The notes: generated from the letters alone by a model not told the origin. A stretch of 12,869 nt of DNA from Streptococcaceae bacterium (GCA_031285105.1 JAITWV010000253.1:1-12869), one strand, 5' to 3'. Numbered from the stretch's first letter, positions 5,174 to 12,277 are shown. Translations and numbers: made by a program.

Positions 5174-6445
5174 CTAATACTGTTCACTAAATGTCATAAA
5201 GTGAGCTATAAATTTAAAATCAAGCTCTGAACCTGCTGCACCGTCCCTGTTTTTAGCAATTTTTACTTTCGTTTCGGTTTTTTCATGCTCGTTACTTTTC
5301 CAAAGTAGAATTGTTACGTTTGCATCTTCTTCAAAACTGCTGCTTTCCTTGAAGTCGCTATTATTCGGCTCACTGTATTCGTCTTTGGTTTTATCCGCTC
5401 GTTTAAGTTGGGTCAAAAGAATAATTGGTATATCATACTCAATCGTCAGTCGTTTAATGGTTCGGGTAATCTCAATAAACCTCATGCGAATATCTCCACG
5501 GACACCTTGCACATCTACTAATGTTGCTTGGTCAATAATCGGAATATACTTCACACCTTTTTCTTTGCATTCCCTAGCTTTTTTGGCAATCTCTAACGCA
5601 ATGCTTGATAGGGTGCGGTGGTTCTGTCCGAATATGCGTAAATCTTTATTTTTTAGATTTTTAAATGCTTCAACCGCTCTTTGCTTGTCATGTGGTTTCA
5701 TTTTTGCTGGATTTACAATAGTGCTAAGATGAATGCCACCCTCATTTGCTATAAAACGGTGTATCATCTGCTTTTTTGTCATTTCTAAAGCGAAGAAATC
5801 AACACAAGCACCTTGATTGCGGTTCATAATCTTTTGCCCTAAGCTAATAGCAAAAGCACTTTTACCTCCTGCTGGTCTTGCACCAATCACAATCAACTGT
5901 CCGTCTAATATGCCACCGTTTAACGCACGATCTAAAGACTGATAGCTTTTAATGAAATCACCGTCTTCTGTTTTTTGCAGATGTTCCAGCAATTCTTTTT
6001 CACTTTCTGCTAAATCGCCATTTTCTAAAGGCTTTTTCATGGTGTCTAATTCAACAATGATTTCTTGTAAACGGCGACTATCTTCATCTTTGCGGTATTG
6101 ATAAAAGTCAGCTTGTGCTTTAATAAAGGAACGCTCCAAATATTCCGTCTTTACTATCCGCTCCAACTGTTCTAACGTGTATTCTTTCGCATATAAATCT
6201 CTCAAGTTTTCTAAATCCTCAAGGTAAATGCTTGTAAAATAATCTTGATGTGCTATTTTTTTGCGTAAATCTTGTAAAGTCCAATCATCAAAATCTTTGA
6301 TTGCCTGTAAGGCTTGAGCAATCGTTTTAAATGTGGATTGCTCAAACCATTCAGCTTCAATGTGCGTTTCTATTAATCTGCTAGGGTTTGTTAGTATGCA
6401 GGCAATCAATTGTAATTCATAATTTTCAGCCTTTTCATTGTGCAT
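5174..6445 (-). CDS. DnaB-like replicative DNA helicase
   Basis: 423 residues, close to normal DnaB length (about 440-470) and slightly short at the N-terminus. DnaB forms a hexameric ring that unwinds DNA at the phage fork and recruits primase. Residues 1-95 match the N-terminal primase-interacting domain. Residues 165-423 are the RecA-like core: Walker A GARPAGGKS (188-196), FFALEMTKKQMIHR (217-230), Walker B IPIIDQATLVD (301-311), sensor LLTQLKR (343-349), and KNRDGAAG (398-405), the arginine-finger hairpin. The Walker B segment reads DQATLVD where bacterial DnaB has DYLQLM-type sequence. The start codon overlaps the stop of the DnaD-like gene as TAATG, so the two are translationally coupled; AAAGGGCGG lies about ten bases upstream. 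Confidence 0.93.
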   Translation of the reverse strand: MHNEKAENYELQLIACILTNPSRLIETHIEAEWFEQSTFKTIAQALQAIKDFDDWTLQDLRKKIAHQDYFTSIYLEDLENLRDLYAKEYTLEQLERIVKTEYLERSFIKAQADFYQYRKDEDSRRLQEIIVELDTMKKPLENGDLAESEKELLEHLQKTEDGDFIKSYQSLDRALNGGILDGQLIVIGARPAGGKSAFAISLGQKIMNRNQGACVDFFALEMTKKQMIHRFIANEGGIHLSTIVNPAKMKPHDKQRAVEAFKNLKNKDLRIFGQNHRTLSSIALEIAKKARECKEKGVKYIPIIDQATLVDVQGVRGDIRMRFIEITRTIKRLTIEYDIPIILLTQLKRADKTKDEYSEPNNSDFKESSSFEEDANVTILLWKSNEHEKTETKVKIAKNRDGAAGSELDFKFIAHFMTFSEQY

Positions 6446-7227
6446 TAACTATTAACCGCCCTTTTATATTCTTGTTGTGCTTTTACAAATGCTTCTCCGT
6501 CAAAAAAGCCGTATTCATCTTCAAAATCTTCTTGCTTTGGCTTTTTCATATCTGGATTAGATACTCTTTTAGGTCTATTGCTTGGAACCTCATTTAAATA
6601 TCTATCAAAATTACTTTCTCTTAATAAGGTAATGGGATTTAAATGTTTAGCCATATCTGTGTTCAACCATTCTTTTGCTTTTAGATCAACCACCGATTTC
6701 ATTTGTTCAACTGTATAGCCATTTTTCAATTGTTTATTTACTGCTTGAATATATGACTTTGTTTCTGGATTATATTTTTTGCCTGATTTTTCATTCAAAT
6801 AACTAATAAATAAAGCAACTGACTCTTTATGTTCTATTTCTTTATTAGTCTTTTTTTGTTGGTCTTTATTTATAGTTGGCGATTTTCTATTGTTGAAGTT
6901 CAACTGTTGAAAATCACTTGTTGATAATCTAAAGTAGTTTTTTTCATCTGTAACTTCGTGAACCCATACCAATTTACCGTTTTCATGCTTTTTAGTTGTT
7001 TTGAAGTACCCTAGATTTTCTAACTCCTTAATTCCACTTCTGAAAGCTGTATAGCCATCTGAATTTGAATGTTTTGAAATTTCTTCTAAATAAATCTCCC
7101 AACTATCAGGCAGACTCATTAGATAAAGCAATATCCCTCGGGCTTTCCAAGATAAATCTTTATCCTTAGCTGCTGCATTCGCAATTTGTGTAAATTCATT
7201 TCTTGTGCGTTTTTTTAATATTGCCAT
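6445..7227 (-). CDS. DnaD-like phage replication initiation protein
   Basis: 260 residues. The N-terminus (about 1-100) is a winged-helix type domain: KDLSWKARGILLYLMSLPDSW then KELENLGYFKTTKKHENGK, as in phage replication organisers. A polar linker follows (about 100-135). Residues 136-213 match the conserved phage C-terminal domain often called Phg_2220_C: ALFISYLNEKSGKKY, YTVEQMKSVVDLKAKEW and LNPITLLRESNFDRYL. The acidic tail may bind partners. Such proteins bind the phage origin and load the helicase encoded next door, like DnaD/DnaI in Bacillus; loading here is inference. The ATG at 7227 follows AGAGGTG. An origin may lie inside or near this gene, but I could not find clear iterons in it. 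Confidence 0.85.
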   Translation of the reverse strand: MAILKKRTRNEFTQIANAAAKDKDLSWKARGILLYLMSLPDSWEIYLEEISKHSNSDGYTAFRSGIKELENLGYFKTTKKHENGKLVWVHEVTDEKNYFRLSTSDFQQLNFNNRKSPTINKDQQKKTNKEIEHKESVALFISYLNEKSGKKYNPETKSYIQAVNKQLKNGYTVEQMKSVVDLKAKEWLNTDMAKHLNPITLLRESNFDRYLNEVPSNRPKRVSNPDMKKPKQEDFEDEYGFFDGEAFVKAQQEYKRAVNS

Positions 7228-7238
7228 AGCTACACCTC

Positions 7239-7667
7239 TTAGAATGGTAAATCATCATCAGGAATGTCAATTGGTTCATCGCCACCGCCAAACCTTGCGT
7301 CATTTCGCCCTTGCGGTTGATTCCCCTGTTGCGTGTTATTCCCTTGCGACTTGCTTTCTAAGAATTGGAAGCTATCGGCGACAATCTCGGTTACATAAAC
7401 ACGTTGACCTTGTTGGTTCTCATAGTTGCGTGTTTGAATGCGACCTGTAACCCCAATTTGACTACCTTTACTTGTGTATTTATGCAATGCTTCGGCTGAA
7501 TTGCCCCAAAGTAGACATTGGATAAAGTCTGTATCATAGCTACCTTGTGGGTTTTTGAATGTGCGATTTACTGCTAGTGTAAATTTCGCTACTGCTCTAT
7601 TGTTTTGCGTATAAGTTAAATCTACGTCTTTTGTTAATCGACCGACTAAAACAACGTTATTAATCAT
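7239..7667 (-). CDS. ssb: single-stranded DNA-binding protein
   Basis: 142 residues with the start set at ATG 7667, where GAGGAGG stands about seven bases upstream; a TTG five codons earlier would place that ribosome binding site inside the gene. The first 105 residues are an OB fold: MINNVVLVGRLTKD, FTLAVNRTF, FIQCLLWG and GVTGRIQTRNYENQQG are all typical SSB blocks. A Gln/Gly/Asn-rich linker follows, and the tail ends DIPDDDLPF, the acidic tip that recruits replication and recombination proteins. It coats single-stranded DNA in the replication fork and during Erf-mediated annealing. It lies between the recombination and replication modules. Confidence 0.96.
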   Translation of the reverse strand: MINNVVLVGRLTKDVDLTYTQNNRAVAKFTLAVNRTFKNPQGSYDTDFIQCLLWGNSAEALHKYTSKGSQIGVTGRIQTRNYENQQGQRVYVTEIVADSFQFLESKSQGNNTQQGNQPQGRNDARFGGGDEPIDIPDDDLPF

Positions 7668-7678
7668 AAACTTCCTCC

Positions 7679-7897
7679 TCAAACTATTTTAAATCCCTGC
7701 CCGCTTACATGATTAACATTGCTTTCAACGTCTACGGGATTAACAAACTCAAAATTTAAATCTTTGCTAGGCATTGTCATTGTTAGCGTGTACGTTAACC
7801 CGATTCTTTCATTTGTAATCGGGTCTTTTACTGTGTTTAAGACTATACTTTCAAATGCAACATCTTGACTGTCAAAATCAATCTTCAATAAATTCAT
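7679..7897 (-). CDS. hypothetical phage protein upstream of SSB (72 aa)
   Basis: The start is taken as ATG 7897 (MNLLKIDFDSQDVAFES), preceded by AAGGTGAGGG; an upstream TTG lacks a site. The protein is 72 residues, alternating polar and hydrophobic, with beta-type segments (RIGLTYTLTMTMPS, DLNFEFVNPV). No motif is recognised. Its start overlaps the previous gene by 20 nt, and SSB follows 11 nt after its stop. Neighbourhood suggests a role in DNA metabolism, without proof. Confidence 0.65.
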   Translation of the reverse strand: MNLLKIDFDSQDVAFESIVLNTVKDPITNERIGLTYTLTMTMPSKDLNFEFVNPVDVESNVNHVSGQGFKIV

Positions 7898-8111
7898 TTT
7901 CGCCCTCACCTTGCATATCCGATAACGCTTCTTCAATAATTAAATGCCCACATTGAAACATTTCTCCTGCTGTTACATTATTTAAATGTAATTCAGCGTC
8001 ATCACCTTTAATTGTGATTAAAATAAAACCGTCTGAATTTTTAATTGCGTTCGTTAAATCAGCAGCTGCTTGTTTCTTTTCCACTTCTGTCATGCGTTCA
8101 TCATTAATCAT
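7878..8111 (-). CDS. hypothetical acidic phage protein (77 aa)
   Basis: The start is ATG 8111, because AAAGGAG lies eight bases upstream while the longer frame has no site. The protein begins MINDERMTEVEKKQAAADLT, has a central strand pair (FILITIKGDDAELHLNNV) and an acidic C-terminus (MQGEGENEFIED). Unknown family. It overlaps the genes on both sides (8 nt upstream, 20 nt downstream). Confidence 0.65.
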   Translation of the reverse strand: MINDERMTEVEKKQAAADLTNAIKNSDGFILITIKGDDAELHLNNVTAGEMFQCGHLIIEEALSDMQGEGENEFIED

Positions 8112-8460
8112 GCGATTGCTCCTTTGTCTGCTTAGCCAGTGCTTTTTCACGCAACTCAGGTACAACTTTTTCTAGGAAGTTTTTCGTGTTATCTTCCATA
8201 AATTTGAGTAGCTTCTTCGCTTCATTCAAAACTTTAGTGACATTTTTTAAATCCGTTTCATCTAAATCTGTCATCTCATTTACTTCAACTCGTGTTTTCA
8301 ATAAATACTTAGGCTCAAAAATATGCTCGTCTAATGTTGCAGCGTCAATAGTGATGTCCGTTTTTACTTGACAAATATCTGTTACTGCCGTTACTTCTAC
8401 TTTCATTTCATCAAATGCGATTTTAAAATAATCACCAAAGTTTAATTTTTCTTCTTGCAT
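8104..8460 (-). CDS. hypothetical phage protein (118 aa)
   Basis: 118 residues. The N-terminal half looks like beta structure (LNFGDYFKIAFDEMKVEVTAV, VKTDITIDAATLDEHIF), the C-terminal half helical and lysine/glutamate-rich (TKVLNEAKKLLKFMEDNTK). No family recognised. The ATG at 8460 follows AGGAG at six bases. It lies nine nt after the arm-domain gene and overlaps the next gene by eight nt. Confidence 0.7.
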   Translation of the reverse strand: MQEEKLNFGDYFKIAFDEMKVEVTAVTDICQVKTDITIDAATLDEHIFEPKYLLKTRVEVNEMTDLDETDLKNVTKVLNEAKKLLKFMEDNTKNFLEKVVPELREKALAKQTKEQSHD

Positions 8461-8469
8461 TTTATTCTC

Positions 8470-9264
8470 CTAAAGTTCTTTCACTATAAAGTCTTTTCCG
8501 TCAATTAAATCACTAGCAATCAACGCATCTCTGTATTTAAGCAATTCGCTGAGACTTCCAAAATTTTCAATATAACGTACTTCAATTTGATATTTTTCAT
8601 TAACTTTTTTAGTGATTTTTTTGTTCATATTTTTGTATCTATCACTAACTAATTTACTCATTCTTTCAGATTTCTCTTGTTGGGTTTCAGCTCGAATCTG
8701 TTCGTACAATGATTCATCACTGATTACTTTATTTGTAATATCAAGTGCAGCAACTAAGAATTTATTGTATTTAATTACGTTCTTGCCAAGAAGCGAGTTA
8801 ATAAAATTTGCCTTTTCGTATGGAAATTCAACACCTAGCTGTTCAACTAAATATTTGGATAGTTTTCTTTTGTTTAAGTTGTTAGCTTTGGCTAATTCAT
8901 TAATCTGCACTTTCAAATCATTTGGAGTCATTACAACCACTTCACTTTCTTCACGCTTTGTGGCAAGAGCTTTTTTTGTCACAATACCTCTTGAACGAGA
9001 AGCAGTGATTGATCTAGTTTTGACATCATCATAATACGCTTCACGACCTTGGTTAACCTCGGCAATTTCTTCTAATAACATTTTTTCACGCCTTTCTTGC
9101 ATTTCAGCTTTTTTTAATTTTATTTTTAAATCTAGTTCATTTTCGGTTTTCCCTCGTAAATTAGTACGAATTTGCTTTCCAGTGTCTACGCATATCCCAA
9201 GATATACACCTCTAGCTATATATCGTTTTTCCCCTTTTTTAGTAGCGTATTTTTCATAGCTCAT
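8470..9264 (-). CDS. protein with orphan integrase-type arm-binding domain and no recombinase domain
   Basis: 264 residues. The first 50 (KYATKKGEKRYIARGVYLG, then DTGKQIRTNLRGKTENELD) strongly resemble the AP2-like arm-DNA-binding domain at the N-terminus of phage tyrosine integrases, where the pattern is Y-x-G-x-D-x-x-TGK-x-x-x-T-x-RG. A charged helical region follows (45-75). Residues 112-180 are helical (PNDLKVQINELAKANNL, KRKLSKYLVEQLG) and may form a second DNA-binding unit; the C-terminus is unassigned. No catalytic R...HxxR...Y set is present, and the length is too short for an integrase. It directly follows the HNH gene: TGA is immediately followed by ATG, with GAGGG upstream. It may bind phage DNA sites in recombination or replication. 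Confidence 0.65.
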   Translation of the reverse strand: MSYEKYATKKGEKRYIARGVYLGICVDTGKQIRTNLRGKTENELDLKIKLKKAEMQERREKMLLEEIAEVNQGREAYYDDVKTRSITASRSRGIVTKKALATKREESEVVVMTPNDLKVQINELAKANNLNKRKLSKYLVEQLGVEFPYEKANFINSLLGKNVIKYNKFLVAALDITNKVISDESLYEQIRAETQQEKSERMSKLVSDRYKNMNKKITKKVNEKYQIEVRYIENFGSLSELLKYRDALIASDLIDGKDFIVKEL

Positions 9265-9957
9265 TCATCTGCCCTCATCTATTTCCTGCATACGCTTTGC
9301 ACTCATAATACCTAATCGCTGTAATGTGGTTTCATCAAGTTCAATTGGTTGTATTCCATGCCAACGCTCACTAAATTCTTGCCACGTCATTGTGTGTATT
9401 GCTTGGTGGTGGGCGGTACACAATGCGATATAGGTATGTTCCCTATGATCTACTAACTTGCGTTTCCTGCGTCCGATTGCTTCAAAGTGGTGTATCTCAG
9501 CACCTTGTTTTCCGCACACTGCACAATTTCTAAACTTAATGCAGTTGTAAAGGTGTCTGTTCAAATTTTCAGGAAGTATTGCACGTTTGGGCATTGGCAC
9601 TCCCCATTCAAAACAGAAATCTATTAAAAAATTTAAAAACTCAACCGCTTCTATCCTAGAACTACTAGAAAAGCTAAAATCAACGCCTGTTTCGCCTTCA
9701 AATAAAAATTTAAAGTATATCTTCAAGTAATCCGTTGTATGCCCTGTATGCTCTGAAATATCGCCTATAAGGGCATAACCGAATTTACGTTGTTGTGGCG
9801 TTAAGTTACGAGGGTCATTGATAATCACATCAATTAATGGCAAATCGCCTTCTTCTGTGATTAAGTCAATAAATTCTTGACTTATATCATCATCGACCCT
9901 CATAACTATTTCATTGCCGTGAAAATGTTCTATGAAACCAGTTAGTTTATTGCTCAT
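9265..9957 (-). CDS. putative HNH nuclease of the phage recombination module (HNHc_6 type)
   Basis: 230 residues. The N-terminal half contains NLTPQQRKFGYALIGDISEHTG, which resembles lambda NinB/Orf-like recombination mediators. The C-terminal half is an HNH zinc nuclease: CAVC (145-148), IHHFEAIG (155-162) and LCTAHHQAIH (179-188), supplying the metal-binding cysteines and histidines. This architecture is the family of putative phage HNHc nucleases found next to Erf or RecT genes. It probably helps process or load recombination intermediates. The ATG at 9957 overlaps the Erf stop as ATGA, and no strong ribosome binding site is seen, so the pair are coupled. Confidence 0.85.
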   Translation of the reverse strand: MSNKLTGFIEHFHGNEIVMRVDDDISQEFIDLITEEGDLPLIDVIINDPRNLTPQQRKFGYALIGDISEHTGHTTDYLKIYFKFLFEGETGVDFSFSSSSRIEAVEFLNFLIDFCFEWGVPMPKRAILPENLNRHLYNCIKFRNCAVCGKQGAEIHHFEAIGRRKRKLVDHREHTYIALCTAHHQAIHTMTWQEFSERWHGIQPIELDETTLQRLGIMSAKRMQEIDEGR

Positions 9958-10553
9958 GCTTCTACAATTTTTCTAGCTCTGCCGTATAGTCCAACAAGTT
10001 CCTTTTCGTCAAATTGTTTATATTCCTTGTTTAAAGCTTGTTCTGCTTTCACAATCAAACTAAGAACTTCTTCATTTTGCTTGCTATGCGTTTCAATATA
10101 ATCAAGCATAATTTGCTGTTTCGATTTTTTAGGCTGTTCTTGTTGCTTACCTGCGGTTTGGTTGCGGTATTCGTCGGTGTCAGCGTCCTTAGTATCATCA
10201 ATCAAGAACAAGCCATTTAATGCGTATTTGCGGGCATAACTTGAAGCTGTTCCAGTAATTTGGCTGGAATCCATACCTTTCTTGCTTTCAGGTTCTCTAG
10301 CAAAACCACGAACTTGCAACTCATGTTTTCCGTCAGTAATCACAGCAATAGCCATTACATACTTCCAACCGTCAACATTTGAAATATCATCACTTACTGT
10401 AAGGAGTAATCCCTGTTCAGCAAGCAAAGGTTTAACCGCTGTTAGGATGTCCTCAGCACTACGATAGGCGTATTTTCCAAAGCTGTTATATTGCCCTTTT
10501 GGTGCTCTAAGTCGATTCTGCACCTCAATCAGTTTTTTAACTAATTCTTCCAT
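9954..10553 (-). CDS. erf: Erf-family single-strand annealing protein
   Basis: 199 residues. Erf proteins are ring-forming annealases that pair complementary single strands during phage recombination and genome circularisation. The family core is clear: YNSFGKYAYRSAEDILTAVKP (about 22-42), LLAEQGLLLTV, FAREPESKKGMDSSQITGTA and SYARKYALNGLFLIDDTKDAD (about 105-125). A glutamine/lysine linker and a helical C-terminal region follow. The ATG at 10553 has GGAGG eight bases upstream and begins one nt after the previous stop. With the Gam-like gene upstream and HNH downstream it forms the recombination module. Confidence 0.93.
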   Translation of the reverse strand: MEELVKKLIEVQNRLRAPKGQYNSFGKYAYRSAEDILTAVKPLLAEQGLLLTVSDDISNVDGWKYVMAIAVITDGKHELQVRGFAREPESKKGMDSSQITGTASSYARKYALNGLFLIDDTKDADTDEYRNQTAGKQQEQPKKSKQQIMLDYIETHSKQNEEVLSLIVKAEQALNKEYKQFDEKELVGLYGRARKIVEA

Positions 10554-10554
10554 G

Positions 10555-10845
10555 CTAGTCCTCCAGTTTAGTTACTTTTCTGTTCTTGATGTCTGGAATT
10601 AAATCTTTATCAAATTCAAAAGTTTCAATCATTTTTGATTTATTTTCTTTTTCAATTGCATAAGCAGCACGGTTTGCTAATTCCTCAGCATACTGCTCCA
10701 TGTGATACCTTTGCATATCAAGCCTTGATTTTTCTTCCTTGTCTAATTCCAAAACTGCCAATTCAAATTTTACATTGGCTACTTTTTTCATAACTTCTGC
10801 ATGTTCAATACGTAAATCTTCTACAAATTGTTCTGTTTTCATCAT
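10555..10845 (-). CDS. small helical protein between Gam-like and Erf genes (96 aa)
   Basis: 96 residues opening at the first of two tandem ATG codons; AAAGGAG lies seven bases before it. The central part (EHAEVMKKVANVKFELAVLE to MEQYAEELANRAAYAIEKEN) is a charged helical hairpin; its pattern of short Lys/Glu-rich helices followed by an MExYxEEL segment resembles the small phage proteins annotated as crAss001_48-related, though I hold that match loosely. The tail is IPDIKNRKVTKLED. Between nuclease-inhibitor and annealase genes it may act in recombination. Confidence 0.7.
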   Translation of the reverse strand: MMKTEQFVEDLRIEHAEVMKKVANVKFELAVLELDKEEKSRLDMQRYHMEQYAEELANRAAYAIEKENKSKMIETFEFDKDLIPDIKNRKVTKLED

Positions 10846-10857
10846 GATCTAACTCCT

Positions 10858-11367
10858 TTAAATTTTGATTTCAAATTCTTGTGTTTCTTCAACAGTTACA
10901 CCTGCAATTAATTCTCCGTCCTCAGTTACAACTTTTCCGCTATCGGTCATGTGGTCTTTTGCCCAAGCTTTTAAACCTTTTTTATCAACTTCTTCACTTG
11001 TTTTTACTCGAATGAAATCGTTAAGCTGTTTTTCTTTTAATTCATCAAGTAAAGTTGCGTCATAGTTCCAAGTAGTTTTCTTTTTAAAACGAACAGAACC
11101 GTTTATAGTTTTAATTGTTTTCTTCCCTTGTTCAATAAGATAAATTGCTGCTAAATTATCAAAGTGTGTCATTTTATCTACTTCATTTTGTTGCAATTGT
11201 TGTTTAGTTAAATCAATTTCAGCAATCTTTTTTAATAAGCGTTGTTTGCTTTCTGTCGCTTGCTGTTCATACAGATCAAACTGTTCTTTGGCTTCCTTGT
11301 ATTTTTCTAAAGCCCAGTTTAATGTGCTGTCATTGGTAATTTTGAAACGTTCTTTTTCCTCGGTCAT
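10858..11367 (-). CDS. Gam-like host-nuclease inhibitor
   Basis: 169 residues. The first 70 form a long charged coiled coil (LNWALEKYKEAKEQFDLYEQ, ATESKQRLLKKIAEIDLTK). The second half matches the phage Gam host-nuclease-inhibitor family: KTIKTINGSVRFKKKTTWNY, then VDKKGLKAW, then DSGKVVTEDGELIAGVTVEE with the final EFEIKI. Mu-type Gam dimers coat double-stranded DNA ends and block host exonucleases, protecting linear phage DNA and helping the adjacent Erf system. The ATG at 11367 has AGGAGA six to seven bases upstream. No frameshift or truncation is seen. The main uncertainty is functional, not the family. Confidence 0.88.
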   Translation of the reverse strand: MTEEKERFKITNDSTLNWALEKYKEAKEQFDLYEQQATESKQRLLKKIAEIDLTKQQLQQNEVDKMTHFDNLAAIYLIEQGKKTIKTINGSVRFKKKTTWNYDATLLDELKEKQLNDFIRVKTSEEVDKKGLKAWAKDHMTDSGKVVTEDGELIAGVTVEETQEFEIKI

Positions 11368-11433
11368 AAACTTTCTCCTATTGTCATTGTGCTAATGTCA
11401 TTAAGATGTCTAGTCATGGTCTACAAAAAATTT

Positions 11434-11508
11434 TCATGCTATACTTTTGATGTCTTTAGTTTTATCGGCATTGGTTGCAGCCAGTGCCTTTTTTTGTGGA
11501 TTAGCCAT
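11434..11508 (-). CDS. 24-residue small protein (candidate)
   Basis: The ATG at 11508 follows AGGAG (11516-11520) at seven bases, among the best sites in the operon. The product begins MANPQKKALAATNADK and ends IKSIA, with five lysines and no hydrophobic core. It fills the gap between the coiled-coil gene and the Gam-like gene. The same DNA carries, on the other strand, a terminator hairpin and an extended -10, so codon choice may be constrained by that element, or the frame may be incidental. Confidence 0.5.
   Translation of the reverse strand: MANPQKKALAATNADKTKDIKSIA
11437..11445 (+). promoter_or_regulatory. candidate antisense promoter (extended -10)
   Basis: Plus-strand TGC (11437-11439) directly precedes TATACT (11440-11445), a good extended -10 pointing against the early operon. 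The -35 is poor (TGGTCT at 17-bp spacing), which extended -10 promoters can tolerate. The predicted start is near 11452, only about 45 nt before the end of a plus-strand terminator. Confidence 0.45.
11452..11495 (+). ncRNA. candidate short antisense RNA
   Basis: The interval from the predicted start after TGCTATACT to the T tract of the terminator would make an RNA of about 44-50 nt: a roughly 15-nt single-stranded 5' tail and a stable terminal hairpin. It is complementary to the early transcript across most of the 24-codon frame. No known RNA family is recognised; existence is inferred from the promoter-terminator spacing alone. Confidence 0.35.
11467..11495 (+). terminator. plus-strand intrinsic terminator antisense to the early operon
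   Basis: GGCATTGGT (11467-11475), loop TGCA, GCCAGTGCC (11480-11488) make nine pairs with two G-T, followed at once by seven T (11489-11495). On the minus strand the same hairpin has two C-A mismatches and no T tract, so it is built to act on plus-strand transcripts. No plus-strand gene ends here. Confidence 0.75.
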
Positions 11509-11534
11509 AATTAAACTCCTATTTTCAAAAATCT

Positions 11535-11795
11535 TTACTTTGAGATATTTTTCAAACTAAATTCTTTTCTAAGTGTGCTAACTTCATCACAGATAATCTT
11601 TTTGACTACATCTGAGAAATCATCTAACTTTTCATCTAGCAATTTTGCGTTGTTTCTTAAAATTTCTAGATTGCGTGTTGCTTGTTGCTCTTTTTCCAAA
11701 GCGTCAACTTTCTTTTGTAGCTCCAACGTTTCAAGCCTTAATTTCAAACGTTGCTTTTCTTTCTTCAATTCATAAACTTCTTGCTCTGTTGCCAT
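11535..11795 (-). CDS. small coiled-coil protein (86 aa)
   Basis: 86 residues. Residues 3-55 are an almost unbroken charged helix with leucines in heptad-like spacing (YELKKEKQRLKLRLETLELQ, KKVDALEKEQQATRNLEIL), a likely parallel coiled coil; the rest is a second helix (DFSDVVKKIICDEVSTLRKE). The ATG at 11795 shares its A with the previous stop (TAATG), and AAGGGGTG lies upstream. No DNA-binding motif is evident. Function unknown; an oligomeric early regulator or scaffold is possible. Confidence 0.7.
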   Translation of the reverse strand: MATEQEVYELKKEKQRLKLRLETLELQKKVDALEKEQQATRNLEILRNNAKLLDEKLDDFSDVVKKIICDEVSTLRKEFSLKNISK

Positions 11796-11962
11796 TAATA
11801 CACCCCTTTTTCTTTTTCGATACGTTCACGAATAATTGCAGCCATTACTACATAAAATCTGTGGTCGCTTGGAATAACTACACCCTCCATGCTGTCTAAG
11901 ACCGTACCGTCCTTTCTTACGTGCGTAATTTTTGGATTCCATTCAGTTGTTTTTTTACTCAA
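11795..11962 (-). CDS. small early phage protein with TTG start (55 aa)
   Basis: The frame starts at TTG 11962, seven bases after AAGGGA, and has no in-frame ATG before codon 25. The product reads (M)SKKTTEWNPKITHVRKDGT, then EGVVIPSDHRFYVVMAAIIRE, ending EKEKGVY. The pattern 'xVRKDGTVLD... VVIPxxHxFY' recurs, in my recollection, among small early proteins of phages from Bacillota, none with a known function. Its stop overlaps the next start as TAATG, supporting translational coupling. Confidence 0.65.
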   Translation of the reverse strand: MSKKTTEWNPKITHVRKDGTVLDSMEGVVIPSDHRFYVVMAAIIRERIEKEKGVY

Positions 11963-12003
11963 TGTAATTCCCTTCTTTCTCTCGAATTTGAGATATTTGG
12001 TTT

Positions 12004-12022
12004 AGAGCTAAACTTTAGCTCT
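12004..12022. repeat. perfect 19-bp palindrome in the leader after the Cro-like gene
   Basis: AGAGCTAAA, one central base, TTTAGCTCT. It lies in the 117-bp gap between the Cro-like gene and the TTG-started gene. No T tract follows on either strand, so it is not a standard terminator; an operator or an RNA hairpin in the early leader are the likely roles. Confidence 0.7.
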
Positions 12023-12079
12023 GCAATGTGATTTTACCTTTTAGATTGTGAAACAGTATACAATCAAATTTTGGTAATT

Positions 12080-12277
12080 CTATAAACGAATTTTGAAAAG
12101 TTTGATTAAAGCTAATAATGCGTCGTTTGCTCTACCACCTGTATACTTCCCTTTCAAAATGTCGTTTAGCTCCTGACGCTTCACACCTACTAAAGTAGCA
12201 ACATCTGCGAAAGTATAATCACTTTCTTTAATGCACTTAGTAATTTGTTCACGTGCAGCTCTAGTTACGTTTGCCAT
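12080..12277 (-). CDS. Cro-like small helix-turn-helix regulator
   Basis: 65 residues. The central part (YTFADVATLVGVKRQELNDILKGKY, about 21-45) fits a lambda-repressor-like HTH, with VATLVGV as the first and RQELNDILKG as the recognition helix. It is the first leftward gene, divergent from the repressor, which is the Cro position; Cro binds the switch operators and lowers repressor synthesis during lytic growth. The ATG at 12277 has AAAGGAG nine bases upstream. It lacks the usual basic C-terminal tail, and could instead be an excisionase-like or other small XRE regulator. Confidence 0.72.
   Translation of the reverse strand: MANVTRAAREQITKCIKESDYTFADVATLVGVKRQELNDILKGKYTGGRANDALLALIKLFKIRL

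Noticed and set aside
6445..7227. Replication origin inside the DnaD-like gene
   Set aside because: I looked for direct repeats or an AT-rich unwinding block and saw no convincing iterons by eye.
11364..11417. 17-codon minus-strand frame overlapping the Gam-like start as ATGA
   Set aside because: No ribosome binding site before its ATG; the AGGAGA inside it serves the Gam-like gene.
12004..12022. TTTAGAGCTA resembling the start of a type II CRISPR repeat or tracrRNA
   Set aside because: Only about ten bases match, there are no repeated units or spacers and no cas gene; it is simply half of a palindrome.
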